Both the position numbers and the translations under genes were made by a program. Positions 1-10,370 of a stretch of DNA of 22,620 nt are shown piece by piece. Within the stretch, counting starts at the first letter, position 1. Each line of letters begins with the position of its first letter. The stretch spans positions 1 through 22,620 of the forward strand of contig JADNYJ010000504.1 of NCBI GenBank assembly GCA_015501075.1. Reading direction: 5' to 3'. Below the pieces are notes generated by a model, which worked only from the letters and a program-made list of their open reading frames with translations, was not told the DNA's origin and searched no databases. Source of the stretch: Gymnopilus junonius. Lineage: Eukaryota; Basidiomycota; Agaricomycetes; Agaricales; Galerinaceae.

Positions 1-96
1 ATCTTCAGAAATATCAGATAAAGATTTAGACCAGACCTCAAATCAGATTAAACTCTGCACAACCAAACAGAATCGGCACTTTCAACTTCAATTCTT

Positions 97-102
97 TTTA
101 TT
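97..102 (-). promoter_or_regulatory. Candidate polyadenylation signal for COQ1
   Basis: Read on the minus strand these six bases are AATAAA, about 130 bases past the COQ1 stop codon. The position fits a 3' UTR cleavage signal, but fungal poly(A) signals are loose and this is a match by sequence only. Confidence 0.3.
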
Positions 103-190
103 TCGCTTCATCCAACCTCAGCAGAAAAAAAAGCACGCATACAACCACAGTGTACAGTGCTCACATACCACGTAGCCACGCAAGCACCCA

Positions 191-223
191 ACGCACACCC
201 AATGCACACTCAACGCACACTCC
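191..223. repeat. Three-unit 11-bp tandem repeat in the COQ1 3' region
   Basis: Three consecutive 11-base units, ACGCACACCCA, ATGCACACTCA and ACGCACACTCC, lie just past the COQ1 stop codon in what should be its 3' UTR. The units differ at one to three positions. No function is evident; replication slippage explains it. Confidence 0.6.
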
Positions 224-233
224 AGCTCACATC

Positions 234-1936
234 TCACGACTTCCGCCCAATGACCCTCTCCGTCAATACCTCTAACCCCGCCTTGGCCTCGCTATCCGGG
301 AGCGCCTGCAACACCTCCTTGGCTTTATCCGCGTAGGCTTGTGCGAGTGCCCGGGTGCGTTGGACGCCGGAGGAGCGGAGGACGTAATCACGGGCCTGCA
401 AATAAGGAAAGAAGGAAAGAGGGATGTGGTTAGTTAATGAAAGTGGAAGGAAGAGAATAAAGATGAAAGAGAACGAAGCGAAGAGGGATAAGGAGACTTA
501 AGAACATAGATATATGCGCACGGCGCAAAGGACCGAAAGGATAAGGGAGAAAAGCAATCCAAAACATGGCTATATGCGCCGAAAAAAAGACTCACTAGTT
601 CAACATCTCCAGGCCGCTCGAATTTTCGCTGAATGAGATCGCCCATCTCAGGATGTTCCTCCCATGCATAAAGTGCGGGGCCTGTGGCAAGCCCCAGTTG
701 GAGGTCGGCGCCCCGGGTTTGCCTAGGGTCGCAGAAGCTGATTCGTAGTCCAACACGTCATCCACGAGCTGTGTAGGGCGAAAGGCGACGTTAGCGTTGG
801 TCGAAAAAGAAAAAAAGAGAGTAAAGAAATAGATAAAAGGAAAGGAAAGAAACCCAAACACACCTGGAACGCAATCCCTAAATTCCTACCATAAGCATAT
901 GCAATCTCCTTCCACACCTCGCCCTCCCTACACCCACCCAGCACGACAGCCGACCGAGCTCCCTTGGCCATCAAGCTCGCCGTCTTCAAGTACGTTTTTT
1001 GGAGATACACATTCCATGCGTCACGACTTGTCTGTCGTCCGTCTCGAATCTTCTTGGTTATCGCGTCAGTGTCAGCAGCGGAGGAAGAGGAAGAGGCGGC
1101 GCCCTCCTCTTCTTCATCCAGCTTGACCTCCCGCAGCTGCAAAATCTCGCCCTCGACGAGATTAGATAATACGCTCGCAATGAGCTCGGTGACTTCACTA
1201 TCACCCAACCTCGAAAGCGCAGCCGACGCTCTTCCAAGGATAAAATTGCCCCCTAGTACCGATAGCTTGTTCCCAAATGAAGCTGGCGCAGAAGGAGCAC
1301 CTCTGCGCAGCGCCGACGCGTCGATCACGTCGTCGTGCAGGAGCGACGCCGTGTGCATCATTTCTACAATCTGGGCAAGCCGAATTTGCGTTGGCAACAC
1401 GGTGTGCGCCAATGTAGAAGAGGAGGAAGAAGGTTCAGAGAATGTCGTAGGTTTTGAATGTCGATGGAGCTGCGTCGCAGGGTGTAGTGAAACGTCGGGT
1501 CAAAAACCGCCGTTTCGCGAGGCATGCTCGGGTTCCAGTCGTTCAATACATCTGGACGCGTCCACGGCCTGTCCAGCTCATCCGCTCGTCCACCTGCATG
1601 CTCACACTCCGCCTCCCATAATTTCCGACTCCAATCTCCCCCCAGTCCATTGGTGGCCTGCGCTAGGAGCAGCACGATGATAGGCCGCACTTGTTTTGAC
1701 GGGTGCCGAAAGTAGTATTTCGTTATTTCGCTGATGGCTGGGTGGCCTGAGCCAAGCATGGACAGCAAGGACATGCGCAGCTCGGCGAGCTGAGGAGCTA
1801 GGAGCTTGAATGGGTCAGGTCGGGTGCTTGTTGGACGCGCTGGAGCAGCAACGGTGGTCTGTGAGCGCACCAGCCCACGACGGCGGAAACAGCGCTCAGG
1901 CTTCAAAGAGAGCCGCGGTATACATCGTTGGTGCAT
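234..1936 (-). CDS. COQ1: Mitochondrial polyprenyl diphosphate synthase (ubiquinone side chain), with frame breaks
   Basis: Trans-prenyl synthase that elongates the isoprenoid tail joined to the ubiquinone ring, in the mitochondrial matrix. The start (MHQRCIPRLSLKP...) is chosen because the Arg-rich, acid-free leader looks like a mitochondrial presequence. Seen motifs: KQVRPIIVLLLAQATNG, the first Asp-rich site LLHDDVID, NLVEGEILQL, and the second site LVDDVLDYE after a splice junction. Exons, minus strand: 1936-864 (with a frame change near 1490), 768-596, 395-234. Introns 769-863 (95 bp) and 396-595 (200 bp) have GT/AG ends and join codons cleanly. Two breaks interrupt the frame: after LGKPG in a four-G run (plus 711-714), and in the variable linker near 1490-1492. 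The linker break could instead be a 38-bp intron (1470-1507). Restoring one base at each gives about 469 codons. Family assignment is firm; whether the allele works is not. Confidence 0.88.
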
Positions 1937-4137
1937 GGGTTTATGAGAAAAGAGCGTGCAGCAACTGAAAAAGTCATGAAAATCAGAACAAAAGGTTTTG
2001 GGGCAAAGACCATGATGGAATACCTGCAGTACTGACAACTATATTCATTCACCAGCCTACCCCAACACACCTCGGTCCTTCTTCAAACTGTGCCGAGCAG
2101 GATTTAGTTGCATCTGAAGAACAGTTTCTGACCAGGACATGGTACTCACGCGAGGATACAGATAAGAAAACTTTCACGCTGGATAAGTGCAGGGATTTCT
2201 TTCACTGGTTGCCATTCATGAAACAATTGATCCATCAAGTGAAATTTCTCAACAGCAAAATCTTATACGACGTAGAGGCGTGAAGAAAAGCTTCAGGTTT
2301 TTGAATTGCATAGAATACATCAGAATCTAAACTAACAAGTAAAAGTATCCATCAGACAGACGCTCAACTCGCTGGCAAGGTGTTCAAACGTCTCATACGA
2401 GCGCGTCCAAAACTTGAAAACCCTCCCAAACGTCATCGAGATCTTCCCAAGGGAAGACCATGTTCTCTGTTGAACGAGCGAGCGCTAGTGTCATCGAGTG
2501 GATATGAAGAATGCGGCATTTGTAAAAATGCGAGACTCGGTCAGTTTCTGTAAACAGATCCTGATTGAGTATGTTCTAAAGGATTCATATTCGTCCGGAG
2601 AGGTTTATATAGTTTTCGAGGGTGGTCTGTGCGTATTTCACATCACGTGTTGTCGGGTTACGGTCCTGAGGCCCGAGGGCCGTTTTGCATTTCCCGTTTT
2701 GCACTTGACTTTGAGCTCTGCCATCTCACTCTTCCGACGCTCTGTCAAAACCTCTTGTCGATCTTGTAAAATAAAGCCAGGTGCGCAACGGCTGATCAAT
2801 TACGGTATGCTGCATTTAGCCTCATATTCTATATGAACAGGCTGATTTGTCAATTGGCATAAAATACTCAGTTCTTGTCTTTATGATCTCGCCCTTCCCT
2901 CTCCTCCATATATGCTTGGTGGCACACTGTCTGTCTATTAGACCATGTCATGATATTATTTTACTCTCGCCACTGCGGCTCTCTTTGTCTACATACAAGA
3001 GAATTGGGATTCAGAATTAGATCCTGCCGTGCGCTGTGTACCTAGTACCTTGCCGGTGACGCTCCTTCCTCCTCTCTAATAGTGCCGATCATACAAGGCA
3101 TAATTCAGATGCGACCAGGAGCGAAATGGCCTGATGATCTGCAGGATATTCAATGCGAACTATCTCTGACTGGCTAATTTGCCGGCCACTACTCGACCTT
3201 CAGTTTTGTAGTCCATGAAAGCCTCCACCTCCTGCGTATTTACTTGGTGTCATACTATCTGTTCCTTCAGACACTGTCAGGCTCAGAAGGGAGGAACTGA
3301 AGATACTATTATAAATGTGGTGCGCGTTCCCTGCTCCGTGCCGAGGTCTGGTTTTCAACCTTCAGTATCTGCTGGGTATGGACTATCCGCAACGTCTTGC
3401 ATGTAAATTTTTTTGACCATTGGGGTGATCCCTATGTAGGCCAATATGACCTCCTCGCTGTCTGCTACTCGCTTGCGTGTCAGTTATTAGCCTGCTTTCA
3501 CTATTTACCTCCCTGCTGGTACCTCAACTGTTAAACCCTGAACCTTGATTCCGAACTAACCTATTTACTGCCATAGGTTGTGTTCTTCTGCGACATTCTC
3601 CAAACTAAATGATAGGGTGTTTCCAGTCGCAATTGGGTCTTTCATTCCTTGAAGCCATCACTGTGCCATCCTGCATGATTGATCTGAATTGATGCTACCT
3701 CCTGCAGTGACGGTCTTATTTCTTGGAAAAGACAAGGGCTGCGCGCAAGCTGCATGATCATGACGTACATGGTCATCCTTGCTCTTACCCACAGCTGCCT
3801 ATCTCAAGGTAACGTTGCTTTATAGCATTACAAAATGTCCGATTTTAAAATTCCTGCCATGTATTATATAGGTCACTCTGGTTGACAAATTGCGCAGACA
3901 TGTATAGACTAAATAGTGAAGGTTCGTTTGGCTCAAGCGATGACATATTGACAACCTGTACTAAGCTAGTTTATTCAGGAACTGAAGGGTCACTAGGACA
4001 CTACCATGTATAACCAATCCTTTGAAGGTGATATATATAGGACAAGAACATCACAATGTCCTTAAAACACCTCATCCTTTCAAGGTTTTCGCCTTTCAAC
4101 CACCTTTCAACTTTCTTACTCGCAACTGTCGCACAAG
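1937..4137. other. Gene-poor spacer upstream of COQ1
   Basis: About 2.2 kb with no gene I can recognise on either strand. It holds a possible 5' UTR intron of COQ1 (donor after CTGCAG near 2026, acceptor TTTTTCAG near 1968, minus strand). A stop-free plus-strand frame runs from about 1970 to 2283 but has no early ATG. Other open frames are short. I see no terminal inverted repeats or transposase motifs. Confidence 0.5.
4032..4039 (+). promoter_or_regulatory. TATA-like element upstream of membrane-protein copy 1
   Basis: TATATATA lies about 100 bases before the ATG of the broken copy at 4138 and is followed by a pyrimidine-rich stretch, a usual fungal initiation context. It suggests that the copy kept a core promoter. 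Such AT runs also occur by chance. Confidence 0.35.
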
Positions 4138-5395
4138 ATGTCTGACGGTTCACAGTCTTCTCCCCAAATCCCTCCACTCCTCTGGCTTTCCTTCCTCCGG
4201 ATCTCGCATATCAAGTGACGGTTGCGATTTATGTCCTTGTGGCATCTTTAGCAGTAAGTAAACATTGACATGACATATGTTAACAAAATTGAGATAAAGA
4301 GTGCATTCACAGATTTTAATATGGGACTTCATATCTAATTTGAAGGCTGATATCAGGATGCTCACCCGATACCGGGTCACGCCATCTATCTTTGTGTATT
4401 TCATTTCAAGGTGAGGTCATTTCCACGTATCTCACCAATGCTCTCTGATGGTTGCTTGCAAGATTCTCAAGCCTAGCATATCTTCTGGCCTTCACTATCA
4501 TTCTAAGTCGGTGTCATTAGCCTTGTTATCGCAACGTATCGTCTAACTTTAAACTTCTCTACAACCATTTTTAGCTGCTCCACTTGAACACTGCGATAAC
4601 CTCCCCCGCGTAGCTGTCCTTTACGCCGTCGCCATACCATCCACCTCCTTGCTGTTCCTCTTCCGTGTAGGTTCTCTGTACACATGGAACAAAACTATGG
4701 CTGTATTATTTTCTGTCCTGTGGCTTGCAGTCATCGGTGCTCCGTGACGCCAATCATTGGGGTCTCTGCTTCCAATATAGGAACAACGCATTATTGCAGA
4801 GTCGATTCGCACCTGGAACCTTACGTTGCGCTGAGCTGCATCACCTTATTTGTTTATAACTTGCCTCGTGTTCTCCGCCGCTGGATGGCGTTTACTGTAC
4901 CTCTCCGAAGTCGAGCCGAGCATTGCGAATGACAGTATCAAGTTCAAGGTTTTTGGGCGTTATCTCCCTGCGTTCTCACGAGCTGTGCTTGAAGATGGGC
5001 AGGCTCATTATCTGTAAGTCTGTTCTTGTTCCGTATTTACTCCTGAATGGCGCAATACTCATTTGATGGTGTGTAGAGCCACTGTAACCCTCAACCTTGT
5101 CACAACGGCCTTGTTCCTCGACCATTCCTTCCCAGTCGTCTACAGGTCTTTCATTGGCGTTCCTAACCTCGTGGTTATGAACACCATGGCCTGTCATGTA
5201 TACCGACAAATCAAGTTTGGTGTTTACAGGAATAGCGAATCTGACCCATCATTCAAGGATGGCGCTGGGGTTAGTGTAACCAGCATTGTTTTTGCTAGGA
5301 TGCCTCGAGCCCAGGCGATGTTCACCTCTAGCGACTCCTCCACTGCCGACTTGGAGGCTCACCTGCCTGATAATGGTCCTGAAACGAAGGTTTAA
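4138..5395 (+). pseudogene. Multi-pass membrane protein, copy 1: nearly complete, with three frame breaks
   Basis: Paralog of the intact gene at 10371-11709, recognised exon by exon. Exons: 4138-4253, 4313-4410 (ILIWDFISNLKADIR...YFISR), 4463-4506 (FSSLAYLLAFTIIL), 4575-5013 and 5077-5395. Exons 2 and 3 are exactly 98 and 44 bp, as in the intact gene, and the splice sites and phases agree. Conserved pieces include AIPSTSLLFLFRV, GVSASNIGTTHYC, FGRYLPAFSRAVLEDGQAHYL and VPNLVVMNTMACHVYRQIKFG. The frame is broken in exon 1 before LAFLPPD, in exon 4 near 4736 (a TGA follows) and again near 4861. The last exon is fully open to a TAA. Either a young pseudogene, or a working gene carrying sequence errors. 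Function of the family is unknown. Confidence 0.8.
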
Positions 5396-6287
5396 TACCG
5401 ACCGGCCAACCGCTCTACAATATGGCAAATTGGAATTGGACTGCAGAATGTGTTCACTGGGTCATGGAGCGTAGCAAAACTTAGCGGTGGTAACCTCTCT
5501 CATGCAGGCATGATGCACTTGAAGCGCGACTCCTGGTCCAAGGTCCCGAAAGCCGCTGATACAAAATTTGCCTGTCATTTTTTCTTCAGTGCTATCCACT
5601 TCACACTTTCGCCGAAGAGATTAATACATACGGGCAGGCCGAGGCCATAGCGAACGACCCACCTGTTTACCCTAGACCTAATGGATTTGGATGATTGGGG
5701 ATGACTTCGCCCTGTTCTAGGTTGTTCGGGAGTTCCTGCTGTTGAACCCTTTCTATTTTTGGTGCTCCCTTTCTTCCCAATTCGACAAAGCTCTTTTCAG
5801 TTTCATGCCGTCCTCGGCGGAGATCGTGTGGTCGTCGTACCACTCTGCGGGATAGCTGCGGGCAAAAGTAAAATAGGGTAAAAATAACTGGGCGAATAGT
5901 TTTATCACTGCATACATCATACTTGGGAGATGGGGAAACGTATTGCCACAGTTGGCTGGATAATGAAGTCATAGCCTGATCTTACGTACTTCAAAGATAC
6001 GACGAATGTTTAATTATCTACAGTACTATCTGATAGTTCGATATTATTGATACCGTTTCTTCCTGAACGCTCATTTGTAAACTATGACAAGATCAATCAT
6101 CTAATGCAAACTTCGATTGGAGGGCCCAGGTCAAGTGACGACAGAGCTGACAATCTCGAATCCAATTTATCAGGGTCGAATCGCTGCCGAACCACTATAT
6201 ACAATCAAATAAATAAATGCGGGGCGTCCCCGCCTATCAGGTTCAAATCTTTGTGACCTTCTATTTCTTCTACCTGAGTGGGTCGCA
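5396..6287. other. Spacer between membrane-protein copies 1 and 2
   Basis: About 890 bases with no supported gene. Near its end, TATATA at 6196-6201 lies about 90 bases before the old ATG of the next remnant and may be its former TATA box. A short perfect inverted repeat, GCGGGG-CGT-CCCCGC, lies near 6220-6234. Confidence 0.5.
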
Positions 6288-6651
6288 ATGGTTTGATGTT
6301 CACCGTATGAGCTCCCAAACCCATTGACGCCTATGCATTTCTGCCTCCTAACATTGCACCACAAGTAGCAGGTCTGATATACATTTTCACGGGGTCCTTA
6401 TCGGTGCGCATACATCACATAACTGGCATTATCAGCGCACTATATCAATACTGACGATAACTTTCATAGGTTTTAATTTGGGACGTGACAATAAATCTCA
6501 AGTCTGATTTAAGAATGCTGAAGATGTTTCAAGTGGGTCCATCAATAGCAGTATACTTCTTATCGAGGTAAGAAGTATTCGCTCCGATTTGCGGCACAAT
6601 TGTCCACTTAGTAGGAGCTTGTAAATGGTATTCAGTACACTAGTCGAACAT
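6288..6651 (+). pseudogene. Multi-pass membrane protein, copy 2: 5'-end remnant (exons 1-3 only)
   Basis: The old start ATG GTT is followed by an in-frame TGA (6294-6296), then the family leader ELPNPLTPM. A one-base loss (ATGCA for ATGGCA) follows, then AFLPPNIAPQVAGLIYIFTGSLS up to the donor at 6404 in the shifted frame. Exon 2, 6470-6567, is fully open, exactly 98 bp, and encodes VLIWDVTINLKSDLR...VYFLSR between good AG and GTAAG sites. A decayed exon 3 (LGA-like start, then stop) lies at about 6611-6651. Nothing of exons 4 and 5 follows: the sequence runs directly into the 3' end of the opposite-strand copy. It cannot make a full protein. Confidence 0.72.
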
Positions 6652-6674
6652 GAATTTTAAATTCTATATTTCAC

Positions 6675-7825
6675 CTATTGTACTACTGCTGGAAGCATTC
6701 CTATGTCACTTTCAGATAACTTCAACTCTTTCCCCTCGGCGACCCCGTCACTGGTATTATCCTCCTCAGCAGTGTTCATGTTGGATTCTATCGAAATCTC
6801 TGTTTTCTGTGCATTCCTTCCAAGAACCAGCGACAAAATTGTATTAGTCTTAGGCAGCTCCTCCTTGGTCTGTATGTTGATCGTTGGCAGAGTGGTGGTT
6901 TCCCTGTAGACTCCAAGACGAATTTTTCGGAAGGCATGCCATACCATAGAGTTCATAAGCACAATGTTCGGGACGCCCACAAAAAACCTGTATATGACGG
7001 GGACGCCTGTATTATTGAATAACGTGGCCATGGCGAGATTCAGAGATATAGTAGTCCTAATATATAGAAATTCGTCCATTCAAAATGACATGGCTGAAGA
7101 GGTCACAAAAATAGAGTTGCTCATCTTTTAGTATAGACCTTGAGAACGCTGGTAAATAGTCACTGAAGAGTATCATCCTCCTTCCGTTCTTGAGACTCTG
7201 CTCGGCGTATGTCATTCGCATTAATTTCCAACTGGTCGTCAAGAAGACAAGAGTATAATTCACTAAAGGAATGATGCAGTAAGGTTCTAGATGAGCGTCG
7301 AAGCAGTACTTTGTGCTGCCAACATAACTTCCCGAGACGCCCTCGATAAGAGTAACGCAGCTTCCAAGCACTGCGAGCCAATGCAGAAAAAAAATGCTTT
7401 GACGGAACGGTCATCGAAGTATAGAGCTTGTTTGCAGAGGAAGAACAGAAACGAGGTCGGACATAGGAAAGAAGGGCTCACTTGCCATCATGGCGGTACT
7501 CAGAAGATAACCGAGGCAACGGCATCGTCTACACCAACATCAATCCTTGATTTACCTGGAAATAACGTCATTAACGAGGAGCAAACGGATTGGGTCTCGA
7601 GAAAGCATCTAGTAGTCTGTGCCAAGGTTGTTCAGGATATCCCAGATCAACACCCAGCGCAAGCCAAATCTTAGGTAAAAAAGGCCCATAAAGAAAGAAA
7701 CTCGCGCACCGACAAGGAGCCAACTGCAACGTATGTCGCTATCGTCACTTCGTTCGGGCGGCAGAAATGCCATGGGGTGAGAGAGGGTTAGGAAGTTGAT
7801 TTGGCAGGGGAGGAGCAGCAGACAT
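6675..7825 (-). pseudogene. Multi-pass membrane protein, copy 3: decayed
   Basis: Same family, minus strand, all five exon regions recognisable. Exon 1 starts at 7825 (MSAAPPLPNQLPNPLSP) but shifts frame before MAFLPPE and again before EVTIATYVAVGSLS, ending at donor 7710 (GTGCGC, as in copy 2). Exon 2 reads VLIWDILNNLGTDY and then a TAG at 7609-7611, and its acceptor AG is gone. Exon 3 keeps LGYLLSTA. Exon 4 has TSFLFFLCKQALYF, a frame break in an eight-base T run (plus 7387-7394), then GSCVTLIEGVSGSYVGSTKYC through FSDYLPAFSRSILKDEQLYF. Exon 5 is open to a TAG at 6675-6677 (GVPVIYRFFVGVPNIVLMNSM). Several independent lesions including an in-frame stop make this a true pseudogene. Confidence 0.82.
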
Positions 7826-9129
7826 TGACGAGCGAAGGCGAGTATGAAAGATGTCTTGAGGTCTTGAACGCTTTTAAATGCTGATTCTGTATGGTGGACG
7901 TTTCGACTGCCGGAACTGAGACGAAAAAGCTTGCGATGCCACTGATTCAATTGCAACCTTCTGATTTGAAATACTGCCAAGAAGTCTATACAATTGGTAC
8001 GTGCACCCTGTATGTTCCTTTCCGAAAGTTACTGGACTGACTGAATTTCAATAAACAAGAAGGAACATACTTTCTGAAACCTCAACCTTTACCATCCAAA
8101 CCGCAAATCCGAAAAGCAGAAAGCAGTGCAAGGAAGCAGAGCCGGGCCTCAACTGAAAGAGAAAGTTCGCATATTTTGACGTGCCATATGGGTCACTTGG
8201 CTTATGCAGGCATTGCGTCTGTAACGCCCCAATAGCAGATCAACTGTTAAGCAGCATCCCTCTTGAACAACACAGCTTTGAAGTCTCCTTATCAGAATTA
8301 TGAAACAGAATGCGAGCCTGCTGCCGCCAGCCACGACAAAAAGGCTTAGCTGACAAAAGAACAGGGTTGGAGGAGCAGAAAAGCAGACGAGAACTCGACT
8401 GCAATGCAGTACAAAAACCTGAGTGCAAATAGGAGAGTAAATATGTCACATTTCTGACGGCTGACAGCTGACGCTGGAGCAAGCCCTCGAAACCTACGCA
8501 GACGGCAGAACGATACGCACATGTATTAGCGGCTCCGCTGTTCGAAGATACCTACATAGGAACTTAAGCCTCCTTGTTTTGGTAACGACAGCTTAGCCTC
8601 TGGTGGTGAATAAATCAGATAAGTAAAAGATATACAAACGACTCCATCAAGTTTCTCTCACCTACGGAGAAGGTGGCTGCTAAGAAAGGCCCGCAGCTTG
8701 ACAGTCTGTATGGCGCTATATTGACTGTCCACAAAGAATCGAGTGCGGGGCAACACTAGCCCTCCAAGAAGGCCTGGCTATCCTGGGTTTCGTAGCCCCG
8801 GCTGTACTTCCTGTCAGCGGCAGCAATCAGAATCCACAGGCCTCGCTGGGATTGAGCGGCCATAGAACTGTCCGTGGGATGGAAGCGGAGAACAGGAAAA
8901 CAGGCGCTGTATGTAATCTTCTGATGTGCCTATTGAAAAAATCCAAGCAAGTAACGATGATGATTAACGTAAATGAATATGGTATACAGGGTGAATAAAA
9001 TTATGCAAGTCCGTACGCGTATCGCAAACTGTAATCTGTCCGTCTTCAGAGTAGTCTAAAATGAGGCAAGATCAGGTGAAAGACTGTGCATGACACCGGA
9101 ACCGAGTCGCCGGGGGATAATTGAGCAAT
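7826..9129. other. Spacer without recognisable gene
   Basis: About 1.3 kb between copy 3 and the GNA1 stop codon. Only short open frames with no family resemblance are present on either strand. It should contain the 5' flank of the decayed copy and the 3' UTR of GNA1. I see no clear repeat or mobile-element end. Confidence 0.5.
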
Positions 9130-9877
9130 CTAAAGTCTTGGGGTGTGGACAAGTCGCTCAGGGACGGCAAGAGGAACTGACACCCCAGGGATAGTGGATG
9201 CGGTGGTGGAGGTGGCTGCCAATGATCCGACGCTGTGATATCTTGCCATCTCGTTTTCCTTCTTTTCGAATCCGCATTTTTGATAGAAAGCTATGTAAAG
9301 GAATAATCAGCAAGGTTGCTATGTGGAGTGGAAATACGTGGAGAGCACTCACGGACGTTCGCGTCACTGCAATTCAAAATGGTTTTGTAGCACCCCATAC
9401 GTTCGCTAATGCCCGTAAGCGCGTTGATAATTCTCAAGCCAAGCTTGCGACCTTGCATGCTCTTATCGACCGCGATATCCTCAATATGGCCAACGGTGCC
9501 TAAATTGCGGGTAAACTTTTGCTCCAAGAAGACCGAACCGACTCCAACGATCTGATCAGTTTCGCGTGCAACGATGACAAGGGTGAAGTAGGTATCATGA
9601 CATGAGCGCAGCCTATCGAAGGCTTGGGCGTATTGAGCCTCGGTAAGGTCTGGTGTAGATGTCAAGACCGAAAGCACTTTCAAGTGCGAACGGGAAAGAT
9701 CTGTCTTGGCCAAGGGGCGCATCTGTGGTCCAAACGGTCTCGGTGAGCAAAGAAACTTCAGAACGACCCTGAAAAACGCACATGCAGGTCACTCCCAAGT
9801 AGCGCCTTGACTTCTGCAGGAATGAGGTCCGGTGTGAAAAGGAGTTCCAGCTCGCTGTCGGGTGTGAACACAGACAT
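9130..9877 (-). CDS. GNA1: Glucosamine-6-phosphate N-acetyltransferase
   Basis: GNAT-fold enzyme that acetylates glucosamine-6-phosphate with acetyl-CoA, the second-to-fourth-step intermediate reaction toward UDP-GlcNAc, feeding chitin, N-glycan and GPI synthesis in the cytosol. Three exons: 9877-9782, 9722-9353 and 9290-9130, with introns of 59 and 62 bp. Joins fall between codons 32 and 33 and inside codon 156; total 208 aa. Diagnostic motifs are LKVLSVLT (residues 47-54), GHIEDIAV (110-117), the acetyl-CoA loop QGRKLG (122-127), CYKTILNCSDANV (143-155) and FYQKCGFEKKENEMARY across the last junction. The start MSVFTPDSELELLF is the first ATG giving the usual basidiomycete N-terminus. The yeast enzyme ends near the ENEM motif; here about 35 further Ser/Thr/Pro-rich residues follow. 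No frame damage. Confidence 0.95.
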
Positions 9878-10370
9878 GATTATTGCAAGTATAAAATCTA
9901 GGGAATGTGTGGTTGAAAAGATCTGAGGAAGTCCCGGTAAGCCTGGAGGAAATGTCGAATGAAAATGGAGCCTTTTGCCTGTTTGAAGGTGGCGGTTACA
10001 AGGCGAGTTGGCTAAAGGCTGTGGTTGGTGGTTGACAGGCAAGCCGTAAATTTCCTAAAACAGAACTGATTAGATCACTCACGCACAGCGTACAGCCACA
10101 GCAGCTTTGCCCGACGCATGGATGATGCGGCATCCGGCCCAAGCGACAAAAAGGTTCGTAGCTTCAAAAGCAAACTCAGATTAAGCACTGGTGGGTAGAA
10201 GACGATGTCTTTTGTGTATGTACTATGTACAGGTTCCTATGTTCTACAATGATGATTTTCTGGTATATAAATATGCGACAGCAAGAACGGTCAACTCCCT
10301 TACGCCCACCGTTGAACTAAATTATGAATAAGGAGGGAAAGCCCGCGGGGTCTTCTGTAGGGTATATTTT
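9878..10370. other. GNA1 5' flank / membrane-protein 3' flank
   Basis: About 490 bases between the GNA1 start and the stop codon of the intact membrane-protein gene, both on the minus strand. It should hold the GNA1 promoter. An open frame continues upstream of the GNA1 ATG but lacks family similarity, so it is taken as leader. No sharp TATA box was identified. Confidence 0.45.

Noticed and set aside
964..1680. Long plus-strand ORFs opposite COQ1
   Set aside because: Antisense shadows of the COQ1 coding exons, which carry the diagnostic motifs on the minus strand.
1970..2283. Stop-free plus-strand frame of about 105 codons divergent from COQ1, with protein-like text (EEQFLTRTWYSREDTDKK)
   Set aside because: No ATG until late in the frame, no recognised family, and a run of this length is expected by chance in a window this size.
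2380..2510. Minus-strand frame MTFGRVFKFWTRSYETFEHL and a second short frame MVFPWEDLDDVWEGFQ
   Set aside because: Too short, no splice continuation found, no family match.
6215..6260. Possible tRNA 3' half (GGTTCAAATC next to a GC-rich inverted repeat)
   Set aside because: The T-arm stem does not pair and no acceptor or anticodon arm could be built.
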